Source: Marsupella aquatica (lineage: Eukaryota; Marchantiophyta). From it: a stretch of 64,000 bases of DNA. The notes below the pieces were generated by a model. It made no database searches, was not told where the DNA came from, and saw nothing but the letters and a program-made list of their open reading frames with translations. Positions 23,303 to 35,970 of this stretch are shown in pieces (within the stretch, counting starts at the first letter, position 1; each line of letters starts with the position of its first letter). The translations under genes were made by a program, and so were the position numbers. The stretch is taken from the NCBI GenBank assembly GCA_973895155.1, contig OZ316893.1, forward strand, positions 23,994,001-24,058,000. Reading direction: 5' to 3'.

Positions 23303-24981
23303 TGCCAAGGTTATGCTCTTAACGTAGTGTCCAATCCAGGTAGTGATGACTGGATTCTAGATAGTGCATATACTTTTCACATTTGCTCTAGGAGAGATTT
23401 TTCAGTTCTTACACGGTTTCCAACGGGTCAGTGTTGATGGGAAATGGAATCCCATGTCAAGTTGTTGGACTTGGATCTGTAAGATTTCAGATGTTTGATA
23501 GTGCTGTGAGAACGTTGAGGAATGTGAGACATATTCCCAGCATGATGAAAAATCTCATTTCACTTGGAGTTTTAGAAGCAAATGGCCATCAGTGGAGTTC
23601 TGCTAATGGTGTCCTTCAGGTTTCAACTGATACTAAAGTTGTATTGAAGGGAAAGAGACATTGCAATCTTTACGTTTTGGAGGGCAGTGTAATTTGTGAT
23701 GAAGCCAATGTAACCTTATCTCATGAGGAGACGGCCCGGCTGTGGCACTTCCGTTTGGGCCACATGAGTGAAAAGGGTTTGGCTATTCTTCACAAGAAAG
23801 GATTACTTTCTAATTTGCTATCTTGTAAGTTGGAATTTTGTGAGCACTGTGTGCTAGGGAAGTAACACAGAAAACCCTTTGGAGTTGGAACTCACACTGT
23901 CAGCAAGGAGGTACTTGAGTATATACATAGTGATGTGTGGGGTCCAGCCCCTACTCCCTCACATTTTGGACGGTTATACTATGTCACGTTCATAGACGAT
24001 TACTCAAGGTATGTGTGGATATACTTTCTACACAGTAAGTCTGATGTTTTTGCCACTTTTAATGAGTGGAAAGCCCACGTTGAAAATCAAACTGGTAATA
24101 AGGTGAGATATCTTCGATCGGATAACGGCGGTGAATACAGTTCCGGGGAATTTGGAACGTATTGTAAGGAGCAGGGGATTACCCGCCATCTCACAACAAG
24201 TTTTACTCCTCAGCAGAATGGTGTTTCTGAGAGACTCAACCAAACACTATTGGACCGCTCAAGGAGTATGTTGAGTCAATCATGCTTACCAAATGAGTTT
24301 TGGGCTGAAGCTGTCAACACTACAGCTTATTTGGTAAATTTTTCTCCATCCAGTTCTATTGGATTCAAGACGCCATTTGAAATGAGGTACGGGCGTCCAG
24401 CAGATTACTCACATCTAAGGATTTTTGGATGTGATGCTTATGTGCTTACACCTTCCCAACTTCGATCCAAGCTGGAGTCCAAGTCGAAGAAGTGCATTTT
24501 CCTTGGCTATCAGAAAGGTGTGAAGGGTTATAGGTTATGGGATCCAATAACCTGTAAACTAATTGTCAGTAGAGATGTGTCCTTTAATGAGTCCAGATCA
24601 TCAAAGAAGGGGGAGAGTTCTCAGGACTCCCATACTAACAAGGGGAAATCTCCCATCCCGGACCGGGTTGAGGGGGAGATTAGTCATGATGCTGTTCATG
24701 ACAAGAGAGATGGAGAAGCTTCGGGCTTGGAGCTGGTTCCTGTGATGGAACAAGAGGAGCAGATTGTTGCTGGGGTACCTCAAATTCAACCAGCAGCAGC
24801 AGATCAGCCTGAGTCATCTACTAGAAGAACTTCCAGTCGTTCTACTAGAGCTCCTACCAGGTATGGTCAATGGGCAGACTCATCTAAGCTAGATGATATT
24901 GACATTGCACCTGATGATGATGATATGGTTTTGATCTTGGAAGAAGGAGAGCCTTCTTCGTACAGTGAGGCTTGTGCTTCA
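23303..24981 (+). pseudogene. copia protease and integrase, inactivated
   Basis: The protease active-site region WILDSA lies near 23351 and keeps its aspartate. A frameshift follows at about 23410-23430. The GAG-pre-integrase zinc motif is present (WHFRLGHMS near 23743 and CEHCVLGK near 23842), ended by TAA at 23863. The integrase core continues from about 23900: aspartates in IHSDVWGP and RSDNGGEY, and the glutamate in QNGVSER, form the D,D-35-E triad. A copia-type C-terminal part runs to a stop at 24982. Confidence 0.93.
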
Positions 24982-24984
24982 TAG

Positions 24985-26486
24985 CAGAAGCATGAGTGGA
25001 ATGCAGCAATGCAAAGGGAGTTGCAATCTTTGAGTGACAACAAGACATGGGAACTGGTGGAGCTTCCAAGAGGTCAGCAAGTGGTGGACAGCAAGTGGAT
25101 TTACAAGTTGAAAGACAGTCCTTCAGAGGGTGGAGATAAGATCTACAAGGCAAGGCTTGTTGCCAAGGGGTTCACTCAGGAGAAAGAAGTGGATTACAAT
25201 GAGGTCTTTTCACCGGTGGCTAAGTATTCCACAATACGGATCTTGTGTCAGCTTGTTGTGTTTTTTGGTCTGGTGATGGATTAGATGGATGTTGTTACTG
25301 CTTTTCTCTATGGCAACTTGGAAGAGTTGATCTTCATGAGACAACCACTAGGCTTTATGAAGAAGGGACAAGAGAACTTAGTTTGCAGATTGCTGAAGTC
25401 CTTGTATGGATTGAAGCAGTCTCCCAGACAGTGGAACAAGCGGTTTGATGATGATCCTTGTGTGTATACGAAATCAGTCAAGAATGATGTATTTGGTTTC
25501 ATCATTCTAGTGATCTATGTGGATGACATGCTGATTGTGGCTAAAGATCAATCTGAGGTTGACAGTCTCAAGGCAAAATTGAGTGCTGAATTCAGGATGA
25601 AGGATCTTGGTAAGGCCAAGAGGATCTTACGGATGAAGATTTTTAGGAACTCTGAGACTAGACAGTTGTGCTTGAGTCAAGGCCAATATGCGAGGAAAGT
25701 ACTTGCACAATTCAACATGGAGAACTGTAAGCCAGTGAGTATTCCTTTAGCTTCACATTTCAAGTTATCATCGGCTTTCTCTCCTACGGATGCTGTGGAG
25801 AAAGGTCTGATGGCTAAGATTCCTTATGAGAAAGCAGTAGGCAATCTGATGTATTTGATGACTTGTACTAGGCCTGACTTGGCTCTAGCGATGGGCAAGG
25901 TTTGCAGATTTATGTCAAATCCAGGGAAGGTACATTGGGAAGTTGTGAAGTGGATTCTTAGGTATCTGAAGGGAACACAGGACTATGGATTACTATTTGA
26001 TAACCGATCAAATAGAACGTTAGTTGGCTATGTAGATTCTGAATATGGAGGCTGTCTGGATACAAGGAGGTCTACAACTGGGTTTGTATTTACTCTTGGA
26101 GGAGGATGTATCAATTGAAAATCTACCTTGCAGAAGTGCATATCTCAGTCTACTACAGAAGCAGAGTATGTTGCAGCAGCAGAAGCAGCAAAGGAAATAA
26201 TTTGGTTGGACAAGTTGATCGCGGAGATGGGTTTAGAGCATGGCAAATGACTCTAAACTGTGATAGTCAGAGTGCTCTTCACTTGGCTGCTAACCAGGTG
26301 ATGGATAGCAGGGTGAAGCACATTGATATCAGGTACCATTTTATCAGGCTGCAAGCAGTGTCTGATAAAACTTTTGAGCTAGTCAAGATTGATGGAAAGC
26401 TCAATCCCACTGATGCCTTTACCAAAGTGATTCTTTTGGAGAGTTTCTCAAGACACCGTGCTACTTTGCAGGTTTTGCAGTTGTAG
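24985..26486 (+). pseudogene. copia reverse transcriptase and RNase H, inactivated
   Basis: The RT begins KHEWNAAMQREL and includes KARLVAKGFTQ, a stop (TAG, 25282-25284) just before MDVVTAFLYG, LYGLKQSPRQWNKRF, a small deletion near 25450, and the catalytic YVDD intact near 25518. RNase H covers about 26020-26440 (GYVDSEYGGCLDTRRSTTGF, then STTEAEYVAAAEA). It is interrupted by TGA at 26116-26118 and a frameshift near 26250. The last part (LNCDSQSALHLAANQ... DIRYHFIR) is in another frame. Confidence 0.93.
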
Positions 26487-26678
26487 TACAAGTAGAGTTA
26501 TTTAGCAATGTGTGACTATTTGTATATGGATTACTCATTCTTGTTTGGCTACGGCTTCTAGTTAACCCTTAGTTAACCCTTGTGGTTTTTAGGGGGAGAC
26601 CTAGTTTGGTGATTGTCTAGAACTTCCCGCTGAGGATTCCATATGGTAGCATTTAGTCCAGTCCCCAAGACAAGAGTC

Positions 26679-26687
26679 AAGGGGGAG
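26679..26687 (+). other. Polypurine tract
   Basis: AAGGGGGAG lies two bases before the 3' LTR, the position from which plus-strand synthesis of an LTR element is primed. Confidence 0.9.
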
Positions 26688-26689
26688 TT

Positions 26690-27033
26690 TGTTAGATATT
26701 GCTCTAGTCTTGTGACTCATGAGCTAACTACAGTTAGGCTAACTCGGGTTAGGACTTAGCTAATGTTAGCGGTAGTGCTGTTGTGCATATAGCCAGGGCT
26801 GATGCTAGACCCCGGTGGAACTTAGGTTCATTGTTACGGAGCCAGTTGAGAGATAGGGAGAGCTTGTGCTGTGGATGTTTGGTATGGCCGGTCGGCCTAG
26901 AGTGCAGTAAAGCTCTTGTGTGTTCCCGTGGACGTAGCCTCATGTGGAGGTGAACCACGTATCTCTCTGTGTCGACTCTTGTGCGTTGGATGGTTCATGG
27001 GCTTGCCGTTGCGAATGTCGTCTATGTTCAACA
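26690..27033 (+). repeat. 3' LTR of the Ty1-copia element (344 bp)
   Basis: It starts TGTTAGATATTG and ends TTCAACA, the same length as the 5' LTR with seven transitions between them. The right target copy ATTTG (27034-27038) follows directly. Confidence 0.98.
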
Positions 27034-27038
27034 ATTTG

Positions 27039-27754
27039 CAGATTGAGTGGTCCATACAAGCAACTTGTCTAATGTGGTGGTCCACTTCTGTTTCAATTTG
27101 GGATTACTATCTAAGCAGAAAAATTTGGATTGATATGACTCTTCACTGTTTGTGGAGGTCATTGTAGTAAGGGCAAACTTGTGCAAAATGGTTGTAATCA
27201 AAAGCGGGCATTTTCCCAATGTGGAAATAGAGCATCAGCAATTCTAGTCAATGGGAAATGCATATCAATTCTTAGAGCACTCCCAACAGTGCATGGTGAA
27301 CTGACTCGCCAAATTTGCATGCCCAAAGTGGCAAGTCTCTTTTGACCCAGGCCACCAGCCAGGGTTCCTCCCCCTCCCCCCCCCCCCCCTTAAAATTTTA
27401 CCCCACCACCAATTATGGGCTAAAAATGTAACAAGGATGGGTGTTGGGACCACCCTGAGTGATGATATCTTCCAAAAATGGATCGCAGACCCTGCAAAGG
27501 GATGGCAGACAACTACTTCCTGCAAGCTTATGGAGTAGGTGTGGAGTGTGGGCTCAAGGAAAGGGGGCAAGGGGCGTCCTGTAATGTATTTAATTAAGGG
27601 TGGGGAAACACTTCTGGCTCCAAATTGCCAAAGGCATCCCAACAGGTCTGTTTGGCAAACAGGTGGGAGTGGAACTGGAGGGATAAGAAAGGAGGAGCCC
27701 CAAAAAATTAGGGGCGAGGGACTCTTTTCCCCCCTAAATTCTCATCTAGACTTT
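27039..27754. other. Intergenic region between copia and URB2, with a poly-C run
   Basis: The sequence from 27039 continues the interrupted host site. A long C-rich run at about 27370-27390 (G-rich on the minus strand) is preceded by 'gagcactcccaacag' at 27272, a phrase typical of terminal repeats of Harbinger-type elements. I could not find a matching end. No gene was seen. Confidence 0.5.
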
Positions 27755-27763
27755 AAACCCTAA
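27755..27763 (+). promoter_or_regulatory. Telo-box upstream of URB2
   Basis: AAACCCTAA, the plant telo-box, lies about 80 bases before the URB2 ATG. A near match (AAACCCTCA) follows at 27786. Telo-boxes are a known feature of plant promoters for ribosomal-protein and ribosome-assembly genes, which fits this gene's role. Confidence 0.6.
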
Positions 27764-27839
27764 ATCCTGGCCGGGTTCTTCCGATAAACCCTCACTCCAT
27801 TTGGTGATGAGCTGAATAATCAGCACGGATTGTTTGGCG

Positions 27840-30800
27840 ATGGTGGCGACAAAGTCTGCGGAATCGCGTGGATTGGCTCTAGGACCAGACACGGAAATGG
27901 TGATTCTTGAAGGGGAAGATCGGAGCCTGGAAGATGAAGGTCTGCGTGAGAAGGCAGTGAATCCAGTTTCCAACCTCGAGCTCGTTCGAAAGCTGCAGGA
28001 TCCCAAAGCGCCGAGGAGCAGGTTTGCATCCATTACACGAATTCTTCGTCAGACATACATTTTGTGCTGGTAGCAGGAGCCGGAAATTCAGCTCCGTTTT
28101 TATCTTAAGAAAATGTTTGCGAGTCAGAAATTTATCGAATTGTCATCGTTGATTTTTTTGCGAAAATCAAATTTTCAAGCAAATTGTTGCAGTGCATATG
28201 CGTAAGAGGGAATTCAGAGGATTGGCATTTCAGACAGCTCACGGTCGATGTTGCCATCCATGACACGAATCTCATCGGACAAACATATATGTGCTGATAG
28301 CAGCAGTCGGAAATTCAGTTCTGTTTTATTCTAAAAAAACTATTCTAAAAAATAGTTTGGGAGTCAGAAACTAATCGAACTGACATCGTTGATTTTTATG
28401 CGACTAAAGGTTTGCACCGCAAAGTGTTGCAGTATCATACTTAAAGGGAACGCAGAGGATTGGCATTTGCACGCAGCTTATGGTTGATGCTTCCTCTTTT
28501 GATGAATTTCTGTCCATGTATGTACTGTGCAGGAAAATCGAAGAAGCTTACAGTTTCATAATAAATCTAGAGAGTCTTGACAGACGAGATGCTAATCAAA
28601 CCCAGTACAGAGTTGTCATGGCCATGCCACAATTTGTGACATTTCTCTCAGAATGGGTGCAGTCCGGAGTTCTCTGGTCATCCAAGCCACAACAGCTCAA
28701 CAAAATTAAGGATGATCCAGAGGGAGAAGAATTGCACAGAGGAGCTCCTGCCCATTTAGATGCACGATACTGGGAAATTTTAAGGTGGTGCCTTTCATCT
28801 GGACATCTTCACAAGTTTGCCAGTGTGTCCTCCAGCCTCATGAGGCCACTGAATCTTTATGTTATTGCATTAACAGAAACTGTGGGTTCTTCCGAAGGCG
28901 ACCTGGATCATCCGAGTAAGGTTGAATTGCCTGCTTCCCTAACAAAAGAGTCTGTACAATCCGTTGAGGTCTTACTTCTCGCCAATGAGAGGTCGTTTCG
29001 CCCAGATTTGGACCATTGGGTGTCTATGGCGTCAACCGCGCTTTCAAAACTTTCCAGTCTCAATGAATTTCACCAGGACGAAAGAATGATTAGTCCAGCA
29101 GTACGGCTGATCGTATGCATTCTGGAAGGGTTTGCTCGATTTGTCTCAATTCATCCCAACCGCAGAAAGATCTTCACGAGCCTCACTGAAAATCTGCTCG
29201 AATCTCTCCTCATAGCCCATGGAATCCTCACCAATCAGTGTCCTCAAGTTTCTCTCAGTTCCAAGGAAAGCTCAAGTTGGCTTCGTAGGCTTCTCCAAAC
29301 TCTTCAGGATATTCTGGAGAAGAGCTTATTTCATGTAGCTCATGTGGGCTCCTTCCAAGACGTCTGTACAGCGCTGGCAGGAAAAGGAAAAGGAAAAGGG
29401 GACCTTGACATAGAACCAGAGGTCACGGAGAAGAAACGGAAGAGGAAGAATTCGAGTAGAGATAGCAATGGGGACGTGGAAGAAGAGGAGAAAGAGGCGC
29501 ATTTGAGCTACCATAGGCTGCTGTTCAAAAAGCTGGACAGTTTCAGAAGAAGAGAACTTGAGGGAGCATTAATGGAGCATTACTGGGTGTTTGAGACATT
29601 TTCAAAGAGTTTCAAAAGTCATCAAGCTGCTGAAGACATTGATATGTTTGGCATTAAAAGTAAAGGAAAGCCACAGTCCGAAGAGGAGGAAACTGGTAAA
29701 CTGGTGCATGATGGTCAGTTGGTCGATAAGAAAGACCGAAATAGTGAAGCTTTATTCATCGTCTTTGCTGAATTTATTGGTCCTTTGATTGAGGACTTAA
29801 AATCTTTGCATGTCTCTCTCATGTCACGTGAATCTAGTCCTTCTCGGCAACAGATTGCTTCTGCGAAAGTGTTAATGGGTGCAGTTGCTGAGCTTCTCAA
29901 AGTTGCAAAGACTGAGAACACCTATGTTCCGACAGAAGATAGTCCTACTCAGGCGCACTTCTCGTTTCTACACAGCTGTTTCAATACAATGGTTGGGATT
30001 GGTAAATCCTTGCCGAGCCTCTTAGGGTGCACAGGAGCCAAGTTACATGAGGAAGGGAAAGAAATGCGACTTGGGAGCCCAAGAGAAAATATGGACGAAC
30101 ACAGCCTGAAAGCTTTGTTATCAGAAATCCTACGGGAGATGATTACTGCTTTGAAACATTTGATAGAACTTGATTATAAGGTAGTTGAAAACACGCTAGG
30201 GGATCTCTGGGTCATTCTTTTGGCAGAGGCAGCCCTTCAACAGGCATCCAGAAGAGACTGCCTGTCTATTGATGGTGCACTCAACTATAAGAAGCAAGAA
30301 GCAGTTGAAGTAGCTTGTCATATCATCAATATTTTCAGTGACCTTCGGCAGGTACTAATCAGAATCACGTATGTCAACTTCAGGCATGTCATTCTACACA
30401 TAATGATGGCCATCTTGGACTCTGCTAGCTTCTTCATTTTCAAACTGCACCGGATAATGGGTCTTTGCCTCCTCTGACGTGTTTTACAATTTGAATCTTT
30501 TTCAGGTTGATCAAGTTTTGTTTTCCCTTTGTGTGACTTTGAGGGGATTCATGTCACAAGGTTCTGGGGTTTCTGGTACTGGAAAACAGACCACTGCAAA
30601 CAATATGGCGACAGGTTCGTGGTTGACCGTTCTCAATGTCGAAGCCATTGAGTTCTTGGTTTGTGCCAAGCCACTCTTGGTAGCTATATCATCGGCGATG
30701 CAGGCACTACCGGACGGTCAGGTACCTGAATTTCTCAGGTTATTGACAGGAGATGCTCTGGAAAGCATCACCCTGATAGATATTTCGGACGATTACAATC

Positions 30801-33800
30801 AGACGCTAGGACCAGGCGATGAGCAAAGTGGACAAAGATGTGTCACCGTAGGTCTAAAGGGATTAGTAGAATTGTATTGTTGCATGCTGGAAAACGTCAA
30901 AATAATAAGTACCAACAGTATACAAGCTGGTAAAGCTGTTCGCCAGTTTACGATGCAAATTGTCACCCCAAAATTAGTTCAGCGTATTGACTTCTTCACT
31001 CTCTCTGAAAAGTCTGAGGACAGTTTGCTGACCACTTGGACATTGGTGTTTTTGCTTAGATTGTATATCGTAACTCAGAGTTTACATAGGGAATGTATAT
31101 CTTTAATGCCTCCTAAAGCTGCGAAGAAGGTATGTACAGCACTTGATGGTCCCGTAATAGATTATCTCAGTGGTGACATTACAGATATCCTCACACGCTT
31201 TGGTACTGCAAGTTTTTTCTCAGGTGTGGGCCGAGGGGCAGTTAGAGTATCTGTCTTTTTAGACGGGATACAGAAAAGAAGAGATGTCCAGGAGCTTGTA
31301 GACTGTCCGGCGCTCTGCCTTTCACTAGATTGTATTGCTCTACAAAGTCTTGCGCAAATTTCTAGACAGATTGAAGCTGCACGCTTTCTCCTAGTTAGGT
31401 GTAAAGAAGTTTCAACTGTGATGCAAGGCGTTCAAAAAAAATTGCAGAAGCTTCTAAAAGATCTGAAGAAAGAAAGTCAAAAGCTGGCAAAGTTTTTGCT
31501 GACGGGACTAGTACTGGAGGCTAGCATCACTGAAGATACATTGCCCGTTCAAAGATGGAACCTTTTATGCAAGTCCTTTGACATTTGGGCAAAGTATGCT
31601 GCTGAGGAGGACTTGAGAAAGTTCATTGTCTGTCTTTTCTCAACCTCTTTGGATGTACAGTCAATGAAAACTACGTCCGAAGAACAGATTACTGATTCGA
31701 AGCTCGTGAGTCACGAGGACTATAGTAGGCAGATCACAGATGATCTTTTATGCAACGCCCTATTCTACGAGGAAGAGGTAGGCAATTGTGGAATAGAAGT
31801 AATCCCTTTTCCATCACCTTCCTATGAAAGAGTCAATGGCGGCAAGTTGAGGGCCTTTTCTGACACTTGGTGCTATTTTACTATTTACTTCCTTAATGTT
31901 TGTCAAATTGCAGTCATTTCGCAGGATATTTCCTTCGACATTTCGGGAAGAACTCAAAAAGTTGTCACTGGCCGCTTTTGGCAAATGGCCTTTTCAATCA
32001 TACACACCAGATTCCTTGCCAGCACTTGATTCTATGAAGGAGAAGCTATTAAGCCACCAGTCCAAGAACAGATGGAGCGACGCACATCTGAATGCTGTAG
32101 ACCGTTGTGTTGGGCTGCTGGGTCACCTCTCAGCACTACCAGCAGGGTACATCGAATTGAGTGACTGTGCCACATGCGCACACACATTGTTATGTTTTGA
32201 AAGGTATTTAGCCCCGCCTTATTCTCTGAAGCTCATCATAACATGTAGCGGTTTAATGTGACTTTGAGGAACTGATCTTTAAGCAAGGAGGCAACGAGAG
32301 CAAACAAAGCTCAGTTCAAGATGAACTAATTGAAGATTTGCAATTGGTGTTTCCGTTGAACTCTTCCTGTAGATTGCTGTTGAGCAGCCTTCTCGATCTG
32401 AGAGCACCATATGAAAGTGAAGAACGTGTGAAATTATCAACGGTCTTCAAGTTGCTCAAGGCTTTCTCTACTTGTCGGTCTGCTCTGCGGGCTTTAACTT
32501 CGTCAGACGCATTGAACGCCAGCAACTCAATGCTTATGGATGTCCTTGCTGGAAGTTTTTCATCCATTCAGTGGTTGTCATCATCAGCTCAGGAAGCCAT
32601 GATATCGTTTGTGGACATTTTGGAGTGCAGCAAGTTGCCTGCGCAAGAAAGGAAAGACTTGATAGCCTCTGGAAAGAGTCTTCTCTATGCAATACTGATT
32701 AGTACGACATCTCTTGTAACTTACTTGTCGGAGCAAACTTTTATGATTGAACTTTCCATTACTCCGAAAGTAGACCGAGATGAAGGTATTCTAGATAAGG
32801 TGATTGGTTACCAAATAGGAATGGTAGACCAGCTAATAAGCGGCAGTTTTGGAAGTGAACTATATTTTGCACAACATGAAGTGGACGGTTGTGGTAATAC
32901 ATCTGGTTTTGGGTACAATATGAAAGGTTGTTTTCAATGCCTGGCACTCTCGTCTTCCCTATCCAGCTACTTCTGGAGTTTGGGAAAGTTTTCTGAGGAG
33001 TTTGTGAAGGATGGTACCTCTCAGAACAAACCTTCTGTCTGGCCAATTCCATCAATTGGCCTTGCACGGAAACACGGCGTTATTCTCACTAAAACTGTGT
33101 TGGCCGCCCTTGTCCCTGCTCGCTCACATGCTGTGCTTCTACTTGGGGAACATGAAGGGGAGTATGAGTCTGCAACTGATGAGACTGAAGTATTGTACAT
33201 TGCAAAATGGAATCTTCAGATACCGCTGCTTGAGAGTATGTTGCAAGCAAGCTCCAGCAACAAGTCCGAATTCATTGGGGAGCTTTATTTGGCCATGGCT
33301 GGTATCTTAACTCTCGAAAGCATAAACTACGGTGGTTCTGCTCAGTCTTCGGACAATGGTAGTCAGTTTCAAGGGGGTCTACCTCCAGATGTGAATCTTC
33401 TCATGGGAGCAGGTTACTGGCTTTTAATGAAAGCAGCTGACGATACTCAACCTCGTCATTGGTCACATTTAGGCTGGCTTCTAGGAGTGGTGAAATATAT
33501 GGAGGCCGTATATTGCTTGACGCCTCATATGAAACCTCCCTTACCACCATTGGCTTTCAGCAAACTTTTTGCGATGCACGTCCACCTCCTTGGATCGCTG
33601 ACTTCTTCGGAAGAGCAATTTCATAGCCTGAAGTCGCCTTACCCACTGGACGCTGAAGATCAACATGGTACTAGGGTTGGCCAACGTACTGAAGTTGGCA
33701 GATCACGCACCAAAGATACCACAGCAACTTCACCTAGTTCTCTTAGAACTGCTGTTAGAGAGTCTTTAGGAACTCTACTACGAACGGCTTCCCGGCAACA

Positions 33801-35970
33801 CTCAGTCCTGGCCCTGCAATCTATCATGAGAACATTGGTCGGGGTATCAGACTCCAACCATGGTTCTGGCTTGGAAATCTGTGGACTTGAGGATGGCAAG
33901 TTGGGGAGGGGAGTTGCTGCTGGCATCGAGTGTCTCTCAATTGCCCTGGAAGCTGTCTCAGGTGGAGCCCTCCTTCCATCTCACCAGGGAAATTGGCTCA
34001 CAGTTGAATGGCCAAGGTGCTAAGTCTAAGACTCCCCAGTTGCCCATTTCTCAATACAGCACTAATCTGTTTTATGTCGCTGTGCAGGTACCAAACGCCT
34101 GAGGTTACTTGCAAACCACTTCCATGAGTTCTTCGGTGCCATTTTCAATATCATGGAGTACGTACGAGGGCCACATTTGTTCTTCGGGGCAGAGTCAACT
34201 ATTTCTCATGGTGATAGCGGTGAAGCGGACGCCGTAAGTAGGCTGTGTCAAAGGACGGTGGATTCAGGGCCTGTTGTGCTTCAGGCACTTCAAATTTTGG
34301 TCACTACTGCATCACGAGACACCATTTTCCCGATGAAGGCTTGTCATGTAGCACTGGCTTTGCACTGCCCTGCGAGGTTGTTCTGGCCTGTGTATCGCTC
34401 TGGATTGTCAAAGTTCAAGTTCATCCAAAGTCACTCAGCAGCCGAGCGACGACCTGGGCTAGGAAATGTTTACCAGGCCAAGGTGACTGGCGTGATAAGA
34501 ATAGGGACTGAACTTGGGGTGAAGCTTTACGTTTCATGCTGCCGGTTGCTCTGTAGCGTTATTCGACATCATAACAGGTACAGTAGCTTATCTGGGCAGA
34601 GTTACTGTTGCCTCAACCTGTGTTTACTGTTCAATAACGTTACACCAGTGACGCATGCAATGCGTATAGATTTGGCCAGCAATGAATTGATGAATTTCGT
34701 CTCTCTTGTAGGGAGAGTGGACATTGCATTGCTCTTCTTGGAGACTCTGCTCGTGTATTGTTGCACTGTTTAGAATCTTCCAACTGGCCTTCATCAGACT
34801 TAGGTGGTATCAAAGATTGGGGTACAAAAATGGCAGCATATTGTGCGAGTTGGCTTCGACGGATTTATGAGGAGGTTAGTTTATGCAACTTCTGTTTTTT
34901 CTATTTCTTTTCCAGTGGAAGATTAAGGAACCCGGAATCTAATGCATGTCAAGGGCTTGAACATATCATTACAAGGAACTGTTGTTCAAGGTTCAAACCA
35001 GTCACTGGATTAGACAATCATTAATTCTAGAGGACTGCAGTGCCTTTTCATTGCAGATTATTTGGAACTCACGATATTTCAAAATCCATGCAGATGGGTG
35101 AACATAAGGAGACATTAGGAAAATATTGCGCGCACTTTCTGTCAGACTATGTCTCTGTGCTCTCCGGCCATGGCCCCCACGCGGCTGGTTTGATAAGGTA
35201 TCTTGTTGTCAGGCTTACACCCGGCGTGACCCAGAAGGATGTCTAGTACTATTTGTTATCCCATTAAGTCGAAAGGAAGACATTGTTGCATGGCATCAAG
35301 TTTCGGACATAATATTTCTGATACTGAAATTGTTGTGGGTTTGGCATTTTATTACTACATCAATCATACATTGCTAGTAACTGCAACATTTCAAAAGTAA
35401 CCGAATAATTCCGCAGGAAACTACAATAGAAAAGGATAGAAAACCACGGGCTTCACCAGACCACCAATCCTGCAATCAGAACGCATGTCGGAGTTGAAAT
35501 ATGTCATCTGAGAGAGGTGTTTCTAAACTTGCAGGGAGGTAGAAGCTGCTCTACAACCTGGGGCTTATGTTTTAGTTGATGCATGTTCAGCAAATGATCT
35601 TCAGCAACTACATGCTTCTCTCGGAGGTAAAGTACTGTCCTTCTTACTCTCTGAAGTAAACTGTGTCCAAAATCACACACAGACGTAGAGGAATATTTTA
35701 TTAATCCTTGTTACATGTGTAGATAATCATATGAAATTGTAATTATGTGAACAGTGTTGCTTCCTCATTCTCAGTTGAGTCTTGTATTAGGAACTCTAAA
35801 GTGAGCAAATGTAAATGTCCACAACTTAATATATTGCTGTTGTGGATGAAGACCAAAAATGTCGAGGTTCCTAATGTCAACTGTACTCTGCAGAAGGACC
35901 ACGGCGGACTGCACTCTTGAATTTGAGACGGCAATATCAGCAGCAATTTAAGTATACAGGAAAAGTCTAG
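27840..35970 (+). CDS. URB2: URB2/NPA2 nucleolar pre-60S ribosome assembly factor
   Basis: Supported exons: 27840-28021 (likely), 28477-30351, 30506-31777, 31914-32203, 32269-33961, 34088-34577, 34712-34874, 35094-35197, 35536-35626 and 35894-35970, about 2,100 residues in all, near the plant URB2 length. URB2 (Npa2) acts in the nucleolus in early 60S assembly and 27S pre-rRNA processing. The C-terminal Urb2 domain is unmistakable: SGHCIALLGDSARVLLHCLE, then LVDACSANDLQQLHASLGEG, and the plant-type ending QYQQQFKYTGKV. A Lys/Arg cluster KKRKRK near 29430, followed by acidic residues, is a likely nucleolar/nuclear signal. Most junctions are in phase. Two are not solved: exon 1 to 2, and the 32203/32269 junction, where the obvious GT-AG choice would shift the frame. 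Confidence 0.93.
28028..28490. repeat. Approximately 227-bp tandem duplication across URB2 exon 1 / intron 1 / exon 2 border
   Basis: The segment starting CATCCATTACACGAAT (28028) is repeated starting CATCCATGACACGAAT (28255). Both copies contain 'tcgttgattttt', 'ttgttgcagt' or 'tgttgcagt', and 'cagaggattggcattt', and end with a '...cagct(c/t)a(c/t)ggt(c/t)gatg' acceptor-like border. The copies differ by many substitutions. The duplication copies both the end of exon 1 and the acceptor of exon 2. Confidence 0.8.

Larger units (their letters stand above)
20112..27033 (+). mobile_element. Complete but inactivated Ty1-copia LTR retrotransposon (6.9 kb)
   Basis: Order: 5' LTR, initiator-Met primer-binding site, a 1.8-kb untranslated leader, gag, protease, integrase, reverse transcriptase, RNase H, polypurine tract, 3' LTR. 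Integrase before reverse transcriptase is the copia order. A perfect 5-bp target duplication flanks it. The coding region is broken by at least eight in-frame stops, several frameshifts and a small deletion, so this copy cannot move by itself. The nearest familiar relatives are tobacco Tnt1-type elements. Confidence 0.97.
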
